This document shows positions 1 through 5,061 of a DNA stretch of 5,061 nucleotides, piece after piece. A program made the position numbers and the translations under genes. The notes under the pieces are model-generated. The model was not told the DNA's origin. It saw only the letters and a program-made list of their open reading frames with translations, and did not search any database. Position 1 is the stretch's first letter. Every line of letters starts with the position of its first letter. This stretch comes from Pseudomonadota bacterium (GTDB lineage: Bacteria; Myxococcota; Polyangia; Polyangiales; Polyangiaceae): the NCBI GenBank assembly GCA_023419055.1, contig JAEZYO010000137.1, forward strand, positions 1-5,061. Direction: 5' to 3'.

Positions 1-645
1 CTCGCGGCGATCCATCGCCGGGTCAGCCCGCTAGCGTACCTCGAGATCGGCGTGGAGAGCGGCCAGACCCTGGCGCTCGCCACGTCCGCGGAGGTCGCGG
101 TCGGTGTCGATCCGGCGGACCAACCCCTCGAGACTCGAATCCCTCCGGGTGCGCGCGTGGTACGGCTCACGAGCGACGACTTCTTCGCGCGCTACTCGTG
201 CCACGACGTCTTCGGCGAACGCCGAGTCGATCTCGCGTTCATCGACGGCATGCACCTCTTCGAGTACGCGCTGCGCGACTTCTTGAACTGCGAGCGCTGG
301 TGCGACCCGTGGTCGACGATCGTGATGCATGACTGCCTGCCCATCCTGCCCGTCGCCGCAGAGCGTGAGCGCAGCACCCGCTTCTGGGTCGGAGACACCT
401 GGAAGGCGGTGGTCGCCATCGCGCGACGCCGTCCCGACCTCAAGATCCGCACGATCCTCGCGCCCCCCTCGGGGCTCGTGGTGATTCGTCGCCTCAACCC
501 GAGCTCCACCCGGCTCTCCGAGGAGCTCGAGGCCGCCCTCGCCGAGCTCGCGGACACCCGCTACGATTTCGCGCCGGGGAGCTACCCTCCCGAGTTCAAC
601 GTGGTTCAGAACGACGAGAAGGGCTTCGAGGAGGCGCTTTCGTGA
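1..645 (+). CDS. Class I SAM-dependent methyltransferase, Methyltransf_24-like (5' end missing)
   Basis: The frame is open from base 1 to the TGA at 643-645, giving 214 visible residues; the start lies to the left of the window. The GTG at 52 is a poor start because the nucleotide-binding motif begins before it: visible residues 13-24 read YLEIGVESGQTL, a class I methyltransferase motif I (Rossmann loop), followed by VGVDP with Asp37 at the usual ribose-binding acidic position. DLAFIDGMH (about 81-85) and VMHDCLP (about 108-114) match the motifs following strands 4 and 5 in the FkbM/Methyltransf_24 type of small methyltransferase. The methyl acceptor cannot be read from the sequence; relatives often sit in glycan or secondary-metabolite clusters. 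The gene overlaps the next by 4 bases, so the two are probably co-translated. The fold is confident; substrate and pathway are unknown. Confidence 0.85.
   Translation, partial: LAAIHRRVSPLAYLEIGVESGQTLALATSAEVAVGVDPADQPLETRIPPGARVVRLTSDDFFARYSCHDVFGERRVDLAFIDGMHLFEYALRDFLNCERWCDPWSTIVMHDCLPILPVAAERERSTRFWVGDTWKAVVAIARRRPDLKIRTILAPPSGLVVIRRLNPSSTRLSEELEAALAELADTRYDFAPGSYPPEFNVVQNDEKGFEEALS
628..634 (+). promoter_or_regulatory. Strong ribosome binding site for the Fic-like gene
   Basis: GAGGAGG lies 7 bases before the GTG at 642, inside the last codons of the methyltransferase gene. It decides the GTG start and supports translational coupling through the GTGA start/stop overlap (642-645). Confidence 0.75.
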
Positions 646-1964
646 GCGATCCCGAACGCGCCTATCAGCGCTTTCTGGCGGAGACCCAGGGGCGCGACCC
701 GGAGGACTCGTACCTCTTCAGCGAGCCGCGCGTGCGCTTCCGACCCGAGGCGCACGACGTGATCTTCGCGCGCGACGTGAGCGTCACCGAGACCGAAACC
801 GGGCTCGAGCTTCGAGGCCCGAACGGCGCCCTCGTCTCGATCCCGGGCATGACCCGGGAGATGGCCGAGCCCCTCGTCGGCGCGTTCGACGGCAACCGCA
901 CGCTGCAGGAGATCGAGCGCGCGTTTCCGGGAGCGAAGCGGGCGCTCGACGCGCTGCTCGGCGCCGGCTTCGGGATCTTGATTTTCGCACCGATAGCGGT
1001 GAGTGAGCTCGAGCGCGCGCTCTCGGGCATCGAGATCGTGCGCTTCCCCGGCGCTCCGTACGAGATCGTCCGCGGCTACTGGCGCAACATGGTCGCCGTG
1101 CGGCGCGAAGCCGAGGCGGCGCTGAAGGAGCCGCCGGCCGACGCAGACGCGACGCTCGGGCTGCTCCGCCGCCTGCACGTGGTCACGCTGACGGGCGCCG
1201 GGCTTCGGAGCTTCTACGAGCCCGCGAGTCCTTCGAGCCGAAAGGGGCTCGTACCGGGTGAGCTCTGGGACAAGGCGACCGAAACGCGCCCTAGCCCGGA
1301 CGGCACGCTGTTTCTGTCCGGCCCGCGCGTGAACGCGAGCCTGCTCGGCGGGCGCGCGTACCAGGAGCTGCTCTGTGCTGCGGCAGGGGACGAGCACGCC
1401 ATCGCCGACGAGCGGGAGCTCGTGGAAGACGGTCTCTCGTGGGGTCGCCTGGTGTACGGGCGGGCGAGCGACGAGGCCGAATCCAAGAGCTTCTTCTGTC
1501 CGCCGCGCCCCTTCACTCCCGAACACTTCGAGCGCCTGCATCGGAGCCTCGTCAGCGCGCTCGACTGCGCCCGCGCCGGGGATCGGTCGGGCACGCTGGG
1601 CGCCCTCGCCGCCTTTCACCAGCGCTTCGTGCGTCTCCACCCGTTCAAGGCCGCGAACCAGTCACTTTGCATGAACGTGGTCGGTCACGTCCTCGGGATC
1701 TCGCACGGGGCGGGCATGCCGCACACCATCCTCGATCACCTGGCGCTCAGGCTCTCGGAGCGCGCCTACGCGCGCGTGTTCGCGACGGCCGCCGCGGTCG
1801 GGATCGTGACCGGGAGCGCCGCAGAGCGCTGGCGCCTGCTCGGGGAGCGCAAGCGCCGCTCTTTCGAATTCATCGCGCGGCTCGGGCAAGGCGCCGATCC
1901 GGGCAGCGCGCTCCGGGCGGACCCCGACGCCGCCCGGTTCGCGCTCGTCGTTCCCGCTACTTGA
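642..1964 (+). CDS. Fic-like domain protein with degenerate Fic motif and possible N-terminal PqqD/RRE-like domain
   Basis: This gene encodes 440 residues from a GTG start fixed by GAGGAGG 7 bases upstream. The C-terminal part (about 290-400) resembles the Fic core: a helix (AAFHQRFVRLHPF) leads into residues 333-344, HPFKAANQSLCM, aligned with the Fic consensus HPFx[D/E]GNGRxxR. His333, Pro334, Phe335 and Asn339 are kept. The metal-binding acid is Ala337, the first Gly is Ala338, and the Gly, Arg and final Arg are Gln340, Ser341 and Met344. Fic proteins usually transfer AMP or related groups to hydroxyl side chains; here classical ATP use is doubtful. Residues about 28-116 (FDGNRTLQEI at 82-91, then a hydrophobic end) look like a PqqD or RiPP-recognition winged helix, a weaker call. 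Residues 120-285 match nothing I recognise. No signal peptide or membrane segment is seen, so it is probably cytoplasmic. It is coupled to the upstream methyltransferase, which may share its substrate (inference). It could also be a catalytically dead scaffold. Confidence 0.7.
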   Translation: MSDPERAYQRFLAETQGRDPEDSYLFSEPRVRFRPEAHDVIFARDVSVTETETGLELRGPNGALVSIPGMTREMAEPLVGAFDGNRTLQEIERAFPGAKRALDALLGAGFGILIFAPIAVSELERALSGIEIVRFPGAPYEIVRGYWRNMVAVRREAEAALKEPPADADATLGLLRRLHVVTLTGAGLRSFYEPASPSSRKGLVPGELWDKATETRPSPDGTLFLSGPRVNASLLGGRAYQELLCAAAGDEHAIADERELVEDGLSWGRLVYGRASDEAESKSFFCPPRPFTPEHFERLHRSLVSALDCARAGDRSGTLGALAAFHQRFVRLHPFKAANQSLCMNVVGHVLGISHGAGMPHTILDHLALRLSERAYARVFATAAAVGIVTGSAAERWRLLGERKRRSFEFIARLGQGADPGSALRADPDAARFALVVPAT

Positions 1965-2862
1965 GCGGCTGGACCACGATCTCGACGCGCCGGTTGTTGG
2001 CGCGGCCGTCGGCCGTGGCGTTGTCGGCGACGGGGCGGCTCGAGCCGAGCCCGACCGCCGTGATCTTGTCGGCGGGGATCCCGCGGCTCACCAGGTGGCT
2101 CCGCACCGTCTCGGCGCGCTGCTGGCTCAAGGTCTCGTTCTTCGAGGCGCTGCCCTGCGAGTCGGTGTGGCCCTCGACCACGATCGACTTGAAGCTCTGA
2201 TCGAGGAGCGCCTTCGCCACGTCGTCGAGCTTGGTCTTCGCGATCGGCAGGAGCGCATACTTGCCGGTCGCGAACAACACCGAGCCCGAGAGCGTGATCA
2301 CGACGCCGCGAGACTCTTCCTTCACCTTCGCGATCTCTTGCAGGCTCTCCATCGCGGCGGCGGCCTTCTTCTCGGCCTCGGCGCGCGCCTTCTTCTCGGC
2401 TTCGAGCTCCGCCTTGGTCTTCGCGATCTCCGCCTTGCCGGCCTGCTTCTCGCGCTCGAGCTCCGCCTTGGTCTGTCGCTCGCGCTCGAGCTCCGCCTTG
2501 GTCTTGTCGAGGGCGTCGAGCTGCGACTCCTTGAAGTCCTTGTCGGCCTTGGCGATGTCACGGGCGGCCTGCTCGCGGCCAGCCTCCGCCTCGGCGGACT
2601 CGATGCGGCGCAGCGCGACGTAGGAGAGATCCTGCGTCACCGGATCGTCGCCCTCCTCCTCGAAGCTCCTCTCGGCGGCGTCGAGCGCCTGTTTGCCGGT
2701 GTCGAGCTGGGCGGGAGCGAGATCCTTCGCGGGGCCTTGCGCTGCGCGGGTGTACGCCGCGCGGGCATCCACGAGCTCCTTCGGCGGCGGGGCGGACCCG
2801 CAGGCGGCGGCGAGGAGCGAGAGAGCAACGAGCGGAAGCACTGAATTCGAGATTCGTTTCAT
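1957..2862 (-). CDS. OmpA-family lipoprotein with DUF4398-like region and coiled coil
   Basis: This is a 301-residue outer-membrane lipoprotein predicted to tether the envelope to peptidoglycan. Residues 1-21 are a signal peptide (Lys2, Arg3, hydrophobic core) ending in LLAAAC, with Cys21 as the lipidation site; Gly and Ser follow, with no Asp retention signal. Residues about 28-110 resemble DUF4398. Residues about 110-185 are a Lys/Glu/Ala-rich coiled coil with repeated KAELERE units. Residues about 187-298 form the OmpA C-terminal domain: EGHTD (230-234) and ANNRRVEI (288-295) hold the Asp234 and Arg291/292 positions that bind diaminopimelate in known OmpA domains. The ATG at 2862 is chosen because it begins the signal peptide and has GAGGA 8 bases upstream; the same frame runs open to 3414 but that extension is low-complexity Arg-rich and lies over the upstream gene. 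It follows the DUF4398 lipoprotein gene by 11 bases. Its 3' end overlaps the convergent Fic-like gene by 8 bases. Confidence 0.93.
   Translation of the reverse strand: MKRISNSVLPLVALSLLAAACGSAPPPKELVDARAAYTRAAQGPAKDLAPAQLDTGKQALDAAERSFEEEGDDPVTQDLSYVALRRIESAEAEAGREQAARDIAKADKDFKESQLDALDKTKAELERERQTKAELEREKQAGKAEIAKTKAELEAEKKARAEAEKKAAAAMESLQEIAKVKEESRGVVITLSGSVLFATGKYALLPIAKTKLDDVAKALLDQSFKSIVVEGHTDSQGSASKNETLSQQRAETVRSHLVSRGIPADKITAVGLGSSRPVADNATADGRANNRRVEIVVQPLK
2402..2504 (-). repeat. Three copies of a 19-base repeat encoding the coiled coil
   Basis: The same 19 bases (TCGAGCTCCGCCTTGGTCT on the + strand) occur at 2402-2420, 2456-2474 and 2486-2504. The last two belong to adjacent near-identical 30-base units, 2451-2480 and 2481-2510. 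They encode KAELERE-type segments of the OmpA-family protein's coiled coil. All spacings (54 and 30) are multiples of three, so copy-number change would keep the frame. This is an internal coding repeat, not a mobile element. Confidence 0.85.
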
Positions 2863-2870
2863 GACGGTCG

Positions 2871-2875
2871 TCCTC
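2871..2875 (-). promoter_or_regulatory. Ribosome binding site of the OmpA-family gene, overlapping the upstream stop codon
   Basis: Read on the minus strand, TGAGGA contains both the TGA stop of the DUF4398 gene (2876-2874) and a GAGGA ribosome site 8 bases before the ATG at 2862. Ribosomes ending the first gene finish on the second gene's binding site, which favours coupled translation. Confidence 0.7.
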
Positions 2876-3233
2876 ACTGAGCTTTCTTCTGGAGCCGCTC
2901 GAGTTGCTCCTTGGCGTTCTGGGCCTCGATCTTGGCCTTGTTCTCTTTGGCGAGCGCGAGCGCGAGATCCGCGTCGGCCTGCGCGCGCGTGATCACGCGC
3001 GCCGCCTCCTCGTTGTCGCCCTCTTCGATCAGCTTCTCGGCGTCGCCGATCTGCTGCTTCGCGAGCTGAAGGTGTAGCGCCGCCTTCGGATTCTCCGCGG
3101 CGCCGCCGACTTCGGCGCCTGCGACCGCGGCCTTGGCGGACGTGAGTTCTTGTTGCGGCACTGCCGCACCACCGCATGCGACGGCCGAGAGCGCCAGAAT
3201 CGAGGAAAGCCCCAGAAGCCTGTGTTGCAACAT
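2874..3233 (-). CDS. DUF4398 domain lipoprotein
   Basis: This gene encodes a small lipoprotein of 119 residues. Residues 1-20 form a signal peptide with His4/Arg5 at the front, a hydrophobic core, and ALSAVAC, placing the lipidated Cys at 20; Gly-Gly follows, consistent with outer-membrane sorting. Residues about 28-100 fit DUF4398: an Ala-rich helical hairpin with ENPKAALHLQLAKQQIGDAE, then EEGDNEEAARV and AQADADLALALA. The C terminus (about 95-119) is a charged helix rich in Lys, Glu and Gln, likely coiled coil. No catalytic motif is seen; a structural or partner-binding role in the periplasm is likely, probably with the OmpA-family protein encoded 11 bases downstream. The ATG at 3233 is preferred over the in-frame GTG at 3290, which would add 19 residues ahead of the signal peptide and has no ribosome site. 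The chosen ATG also lacks a clear Shine-Dalgarno sequence. Confidence 0.85.
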   Translation of the reverse strand: MLQHRLLGLSSILALSAVACGGAAVPQQELTSAKAAVAGAEVGGAAENPKAALHLQLAKQQIGDAEKLIEEGDNEEAARVITRAQADADLALALAKENKAKIEAQNAKEQLERLQKKAQ

Positions 3234-3241
3234 CGCGCCGC

Positions 3242-3247
3242 AGTATA
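3242..3247 (-). promoter_or_regulatory. Candidate -10 box for the lipoprotein operon
   Basis: On the minus strand these bases read TATACT, one mismatch from the sigma-70 consensus TATAAT, in otherwise GC-rich DNA. No good -35 hexamer is seen 16-18 bases upstream. Transcription would begin about 1-3 bases before the ATG at 3233, implying a leaderless or nearly leaderless message. Confidence 0.4.
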
Positions 3248-3383
3248 TCTCGAGGATCGCGGCCTCTGGGAAGGGGCGCCGTGAGGTCACAACTTACGGA
3301 AACCGGCTCGACGCGGGGCCCGGGCGACGCGTTCCACACACTCTCTCCCACGGTTTGCAGGCGCATTCTGCGGGACCAGGCTG

Positions 3384-3392
3384 TGCTAGCGT
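3384..3392 (+). promoter_or_regulatory. Candidate extended -10 box for the histidine kinase gene
   Basis: TGCTAGCGT fits the extended -10 pattern TGnTAnnnT. It would place the transcript start near 3399 and leave a 5' leader of about 43 bases before the TTG at 3442. The correctly spaced -35 position is poor (CATTCT), so this is a weak call. Confidence 0.3.
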
Positions 3393-3430
3393 CCAAATTC
3401 GTCCGCTGGGCCAAAGTGCCGGCGGCGCCA

Positions 3431-3439
3431 GAGGTGGAG
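3431..3439 (+). promoter_or_regulatory. Ribosome binding site deciding a TTG start
   Basis: GAGGTGGAG lies just before the TTG at 3442, with GAGG 7 bases away. No ATG or GTG with a comparable site exists nearby in frame: the TTG at 3355 and CTG at 3406 lack purine-rich sites, and the GTG at 3478 would cut into the first PAS helix. Confidence 0.6.
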
Positions 3440-3441
3440 AG

Positions 3442-5061
3442 TTGAAAGACTTCGGTAGTCGGCAGCGCGAGCTCCTCGTGGCGATCCTCGAGGAAACGAG
3501 CGACTTTGTCGGCACGGCGGATCCGAAGGGAAGAATTCTTTACATCAATCGGGGCGGCCGCCGTCTCTGCGGGCTACCGGACGACGCCGACGTGAGCCAG
3601 TGTTCGCTCGGCGACTTTCACCCCGAGTGGGCCCTCGAGCGCATCATGGGAGAAGGCATCCCCGACGCCATTCGGCACGGCGTCTGGCGCGGGCGCACGG
3701 CGGTACGTACCCGGGACGGACGCGAGGTGCCGGTCTCGCAGGTGATCGTCGCGCACCGCAACGCCGAGGGGGAGGTCACCTATGTCTCCACCATCATCCG
3801 CGACATCAGCGAGCTGCTCGCCGCGGAGCGCGCGTCCCGCGAAGCTGGCCAGAAGCTCGCCGACGCTCACGATCTGCTCGCCGCCATCATCCGCAACGCC
3901 CCGTCGGTGGCGATCCAGGGCTACGATCGAGACGGCGTCATCACGTTCTGGAACCCCGCGTCTGAGCGCCTGTACGGCTTCACCGCCGCCGAGGCCGTCG
4001 GCAAGAGGCTCTCGGATCTCATCCTCGGTCCGGAGGAAGCCGCTGACTGGCTCGCTCGAGCTCGGCGCAGCATCGAGAGCGGCACGCCGATGCCTCTCCT
4101 GCAGTGGAACACCGAGAATCGACAGGGCGAGGTTCGGACCGTGCTTTCGTCCACGTTTGCAGTCGGCCGGAAGCGCCCGGAGAGCTCTCGGGCCACCGAG
4201 CTCGTGTGCATGGACGTCGACATCACGGCCCACGTGCGCGCCGAGCAAGCCCTGCTCGCCTCCGTCGAAGCCCGTCGCACCCTCGAAGAGCAGCTCGTAC
4301 ACGCTCAACGTCTCGAGAGCGTGGGGCGGCTCGCCGGAGGGGTCGCGCACGATTTCAATAACCTCCTGACGGTGATCCTCGGATACGTTTCGCTCTTCGA
4401 GCAGCGAAAACCTCTCGACCCGGACCTCGAAGAAACGCTCGAGCACGTCCGTGAGGCGGCCGAGCGCGGGGCGAGCCTGGTCTCGCAGCTGCTCGCGTTC
4501 GCCCGGCGCCAGCTGCACGAGCCGCGCGCCGTCGAGCTCGGCGCGCTCGTGAGGCGGCTCGAGCACTTACTGCGCCACGCCCTCGGGGAGGATCTCGACC
4601 TCGAAGTCTCGACGGAAGGAGAGCTCATCGTCTCCGCGGACGCGGGCCAGCTCGAGCAGGTGCTGGTCAACCTGGCGGTCAACGCGCGAGATGCCATGCG
4701 CCACGGCGGCACGCTCACGATTCGGACCAAGCGCTTCGAGCTCTCGGAGGAGCGCGCTCGCTCGTTCGAGATCGCGCCGGGAAACTACGCCGAGCTCGTC
4801 GTCAGCGACACCGGCAGCGGCATGAGCGACGAGATCAAGCAGCGGGCCTTCGAACCGTTCTTCACGACCAAGCCCCTCGGCGTCGGCACCGGCCTCGGGC
4901 TCGCCACCTGCTACGGCATCGTGCGCCAGCACGGCGGCGCCATCTGGCTCGACAGCCGCGTCGGGCAAGGCACGGACTCGCACATCTTGTTGCCTTTGAC
5001 CGAAGCCCAGCCCGAGCGCGAGCGCCGCGTCCGCCAGACGCCCACGCTGGGCCGTGAAGCG
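3442..5061 (+). CDS. PAS-PAS sensor histidine kinase (3' end missing, possibly hybrid)
   Basis: The frame runs from TTG at 3442 to the window edge with no stop, giving 540 residues. It should autophosphorylate on His and pass phosphate to a response regulator. Domains: PAS 1 at about 8-122 ([16 protein letters not shown], ending IIRDISE); PAS 2 at about 145-262 ([21 protein letters not shown], ending MDVDIT); HisKA at about 293-358 with the H box [11 protein letters not shown], phospho-acceptor His303; HATPase at about 400-515. All ATP-binding boxes look intact: N box with Asn410 and Asn414 ([10 protein letters not shown]), G1 DTGSGM (456-461), F box FEPFFTTK (470-477), G2 GTGLGL (482-487). 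No membrane segments or signal peptide are seen, so it is a cytoplasmic sensor. The tail after LLPL is a charged, Pro-containing linker; kinases with this H box often carry a C-terminal receiver, which would lie past the edge. Ligand or cofactor of the PAS domains cannot be told. No response regulator is in the window. Confidence 0.93.
   Translation, partial: MKDFGSRQRELLVAILEETSDFVGTADPKGRILYINRGGRRLCGLPDDADVSQCSLGDFHPEWALERIMGEGIPDAIRHGVWRGRTAVRTRDGREVPVSQVIVAHRNAEGEVTYVSTIIRDISELLAAERASREAGQKLADAHDLLAAIIRNAPSVAIQGYDRDGVITFWNPASERLYGFTAAEAVGKRLSDLILGPEEAADWLARARRSIESGTPMPLLQWNTENRQGEVRTVLSSTFAVGRKRPESSRATELVCMDVDITAHVRAEQALLASVEARRTLEEQLVHAQRLESVGRLAGGVAHDFNNLLTVILGYVSLFEQRKPLDPDLEETLEHVREAAERGASLVSQLLAFARRQLHEPRAVELGALVRRLEHLLRHALGEDLDLEVSTEGELIVSADAGQLEQVLVNLAVNARDAMRHGGTLTIRTKRFELSEERARSFEIAPGNYAELVVSDTGSGMSDEIKQRAFEPFFTTKPLGVGTGLGLATCYGIVRQHGGAIWLDSRVGQGTDSHILLPLTEAQPERERRVRQTPTLGREA

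Larger units (their letters stand above)
3234..3441. other. Divergent intergenic region
   Basis: These 208 bases separate the two lipoprotein genes (leftward) from the kinase gene (rightward). I find no credible small gene in it; open frames crossing it are Arg-rich and lack family features. It holds a TATACT box facing left, an extended -10-like box facing right, and a short palindrome GTGAGGTCAC-type element at 3281-3290 (arms GTGA/TCAC) that is too short to call as an operator. Confidence 0.6.

Noticed and set aside
606..1640. A 344-codon open frame on the minus strand opposite the Fic-like gene.
   Set aside because: High-GC shadow: Arg/Ala/Glu-rich, no recognisable motif, and the + strand gene has a strong ribosome site and domain matches.
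1986..2004. Inverted repeat CGCGCC-N7-GGCGCG as a terminator between the convergent genes.
   Set aside because: It encodes the conserved ANNRR of the OmpA domain, has only 6-base arms and no T-run on either strand.
1439..2200. A 253-codon + strand frame across the end of the Fic-like gene and the OmpA gene.
   Set aside because: Very Arg-rich low-complexity product, out of frame with the Fic motif and crossing two real genes.
2095..2844. A 249-codon + strand frame opposite the OmpA-family gene.
   Set aside because: Leu/Arg repeats are the antisense image of the coiled-coil codons; the minus-strand gene has clear lipoprotein and OmpA domains.
3281..3290. GTGA-GG-TCAC palindrome as an operator.
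   Set aside because: Arms are only 4 bases and occur once; chance occurrence is likely.
2863..3414. In-frame N-terminal extension of the OmpA-family protein.
   Set aside because: It is Arg-rich low complexity, lies over the DUF4398 gene in another frame, and would bury the signal peptide; the ATG at 2862 has its own ribosome site.
3574..4566. A 330-codon minus-strand frame opposite the kinase.
   Set aside because: Antisense shadow; the + strand frame has continuous PAS, HisKA and HATPase motifs.

Overview
The window is high-GC DNA coded almost edge to edge. Arg/Ala/Glu-rich proteins, lipoproteins built on the DUF4398 and OmpA folds, and a PAS-rich histidine kinase of the '[11 protein letters not shown]' type all suggest a myxobacterium or relative (Myxococcota). 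This is inference from gene content; there is no rRNA or other taxonomic marker here. I see no tRNA, rRNA, insertion sequence, CRISPR array or phage gene.

Left block (1-1964, + strand): the 3' part of a class I SAM-dependent methyltransferase gene (Methyltransf_24-like) overlaps by 4 bases a 440-residue gene. The second protein appears to have an N-terminal PqqD/RRE-like winged-helix segment and a C-terminal Fic-like domain. Its Fic motif keeps His, Pro, Phe and Asn but has lost the acidic, Gly and Arg positions. A strong GAGGAGG ribosome site and the GTGA overlap imply the two are translated together. This pair is the least ordinary thing in the window.

Middle block (1957-3233, - strand): two lipoprotein genes form a tight operon that converges on the left block, with an 8-base overlap of the 3' ends. 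First is a 119-residue DUF4398 lipoprotein, then a 301-residue lipoprotein with a DUF4398-like region, a charged coiled coil and an OmpA C-terminal peptidoglycan-binding domain. They probably act together at the outer membrane and cell wall. The second gene's ribosome site overlaps the stop codon of the first.

Right block (3234-5061): a 208-base divergent intergenic region carries candidate promoters for both directions. It is followed by a sensor histidine kinase (PAS-PAS-HisKA-HATPase) starting at a TTG codon at 3442. The gene is still open at the window's right edge, so a further domain, such as a receiver, may lie beyond it.
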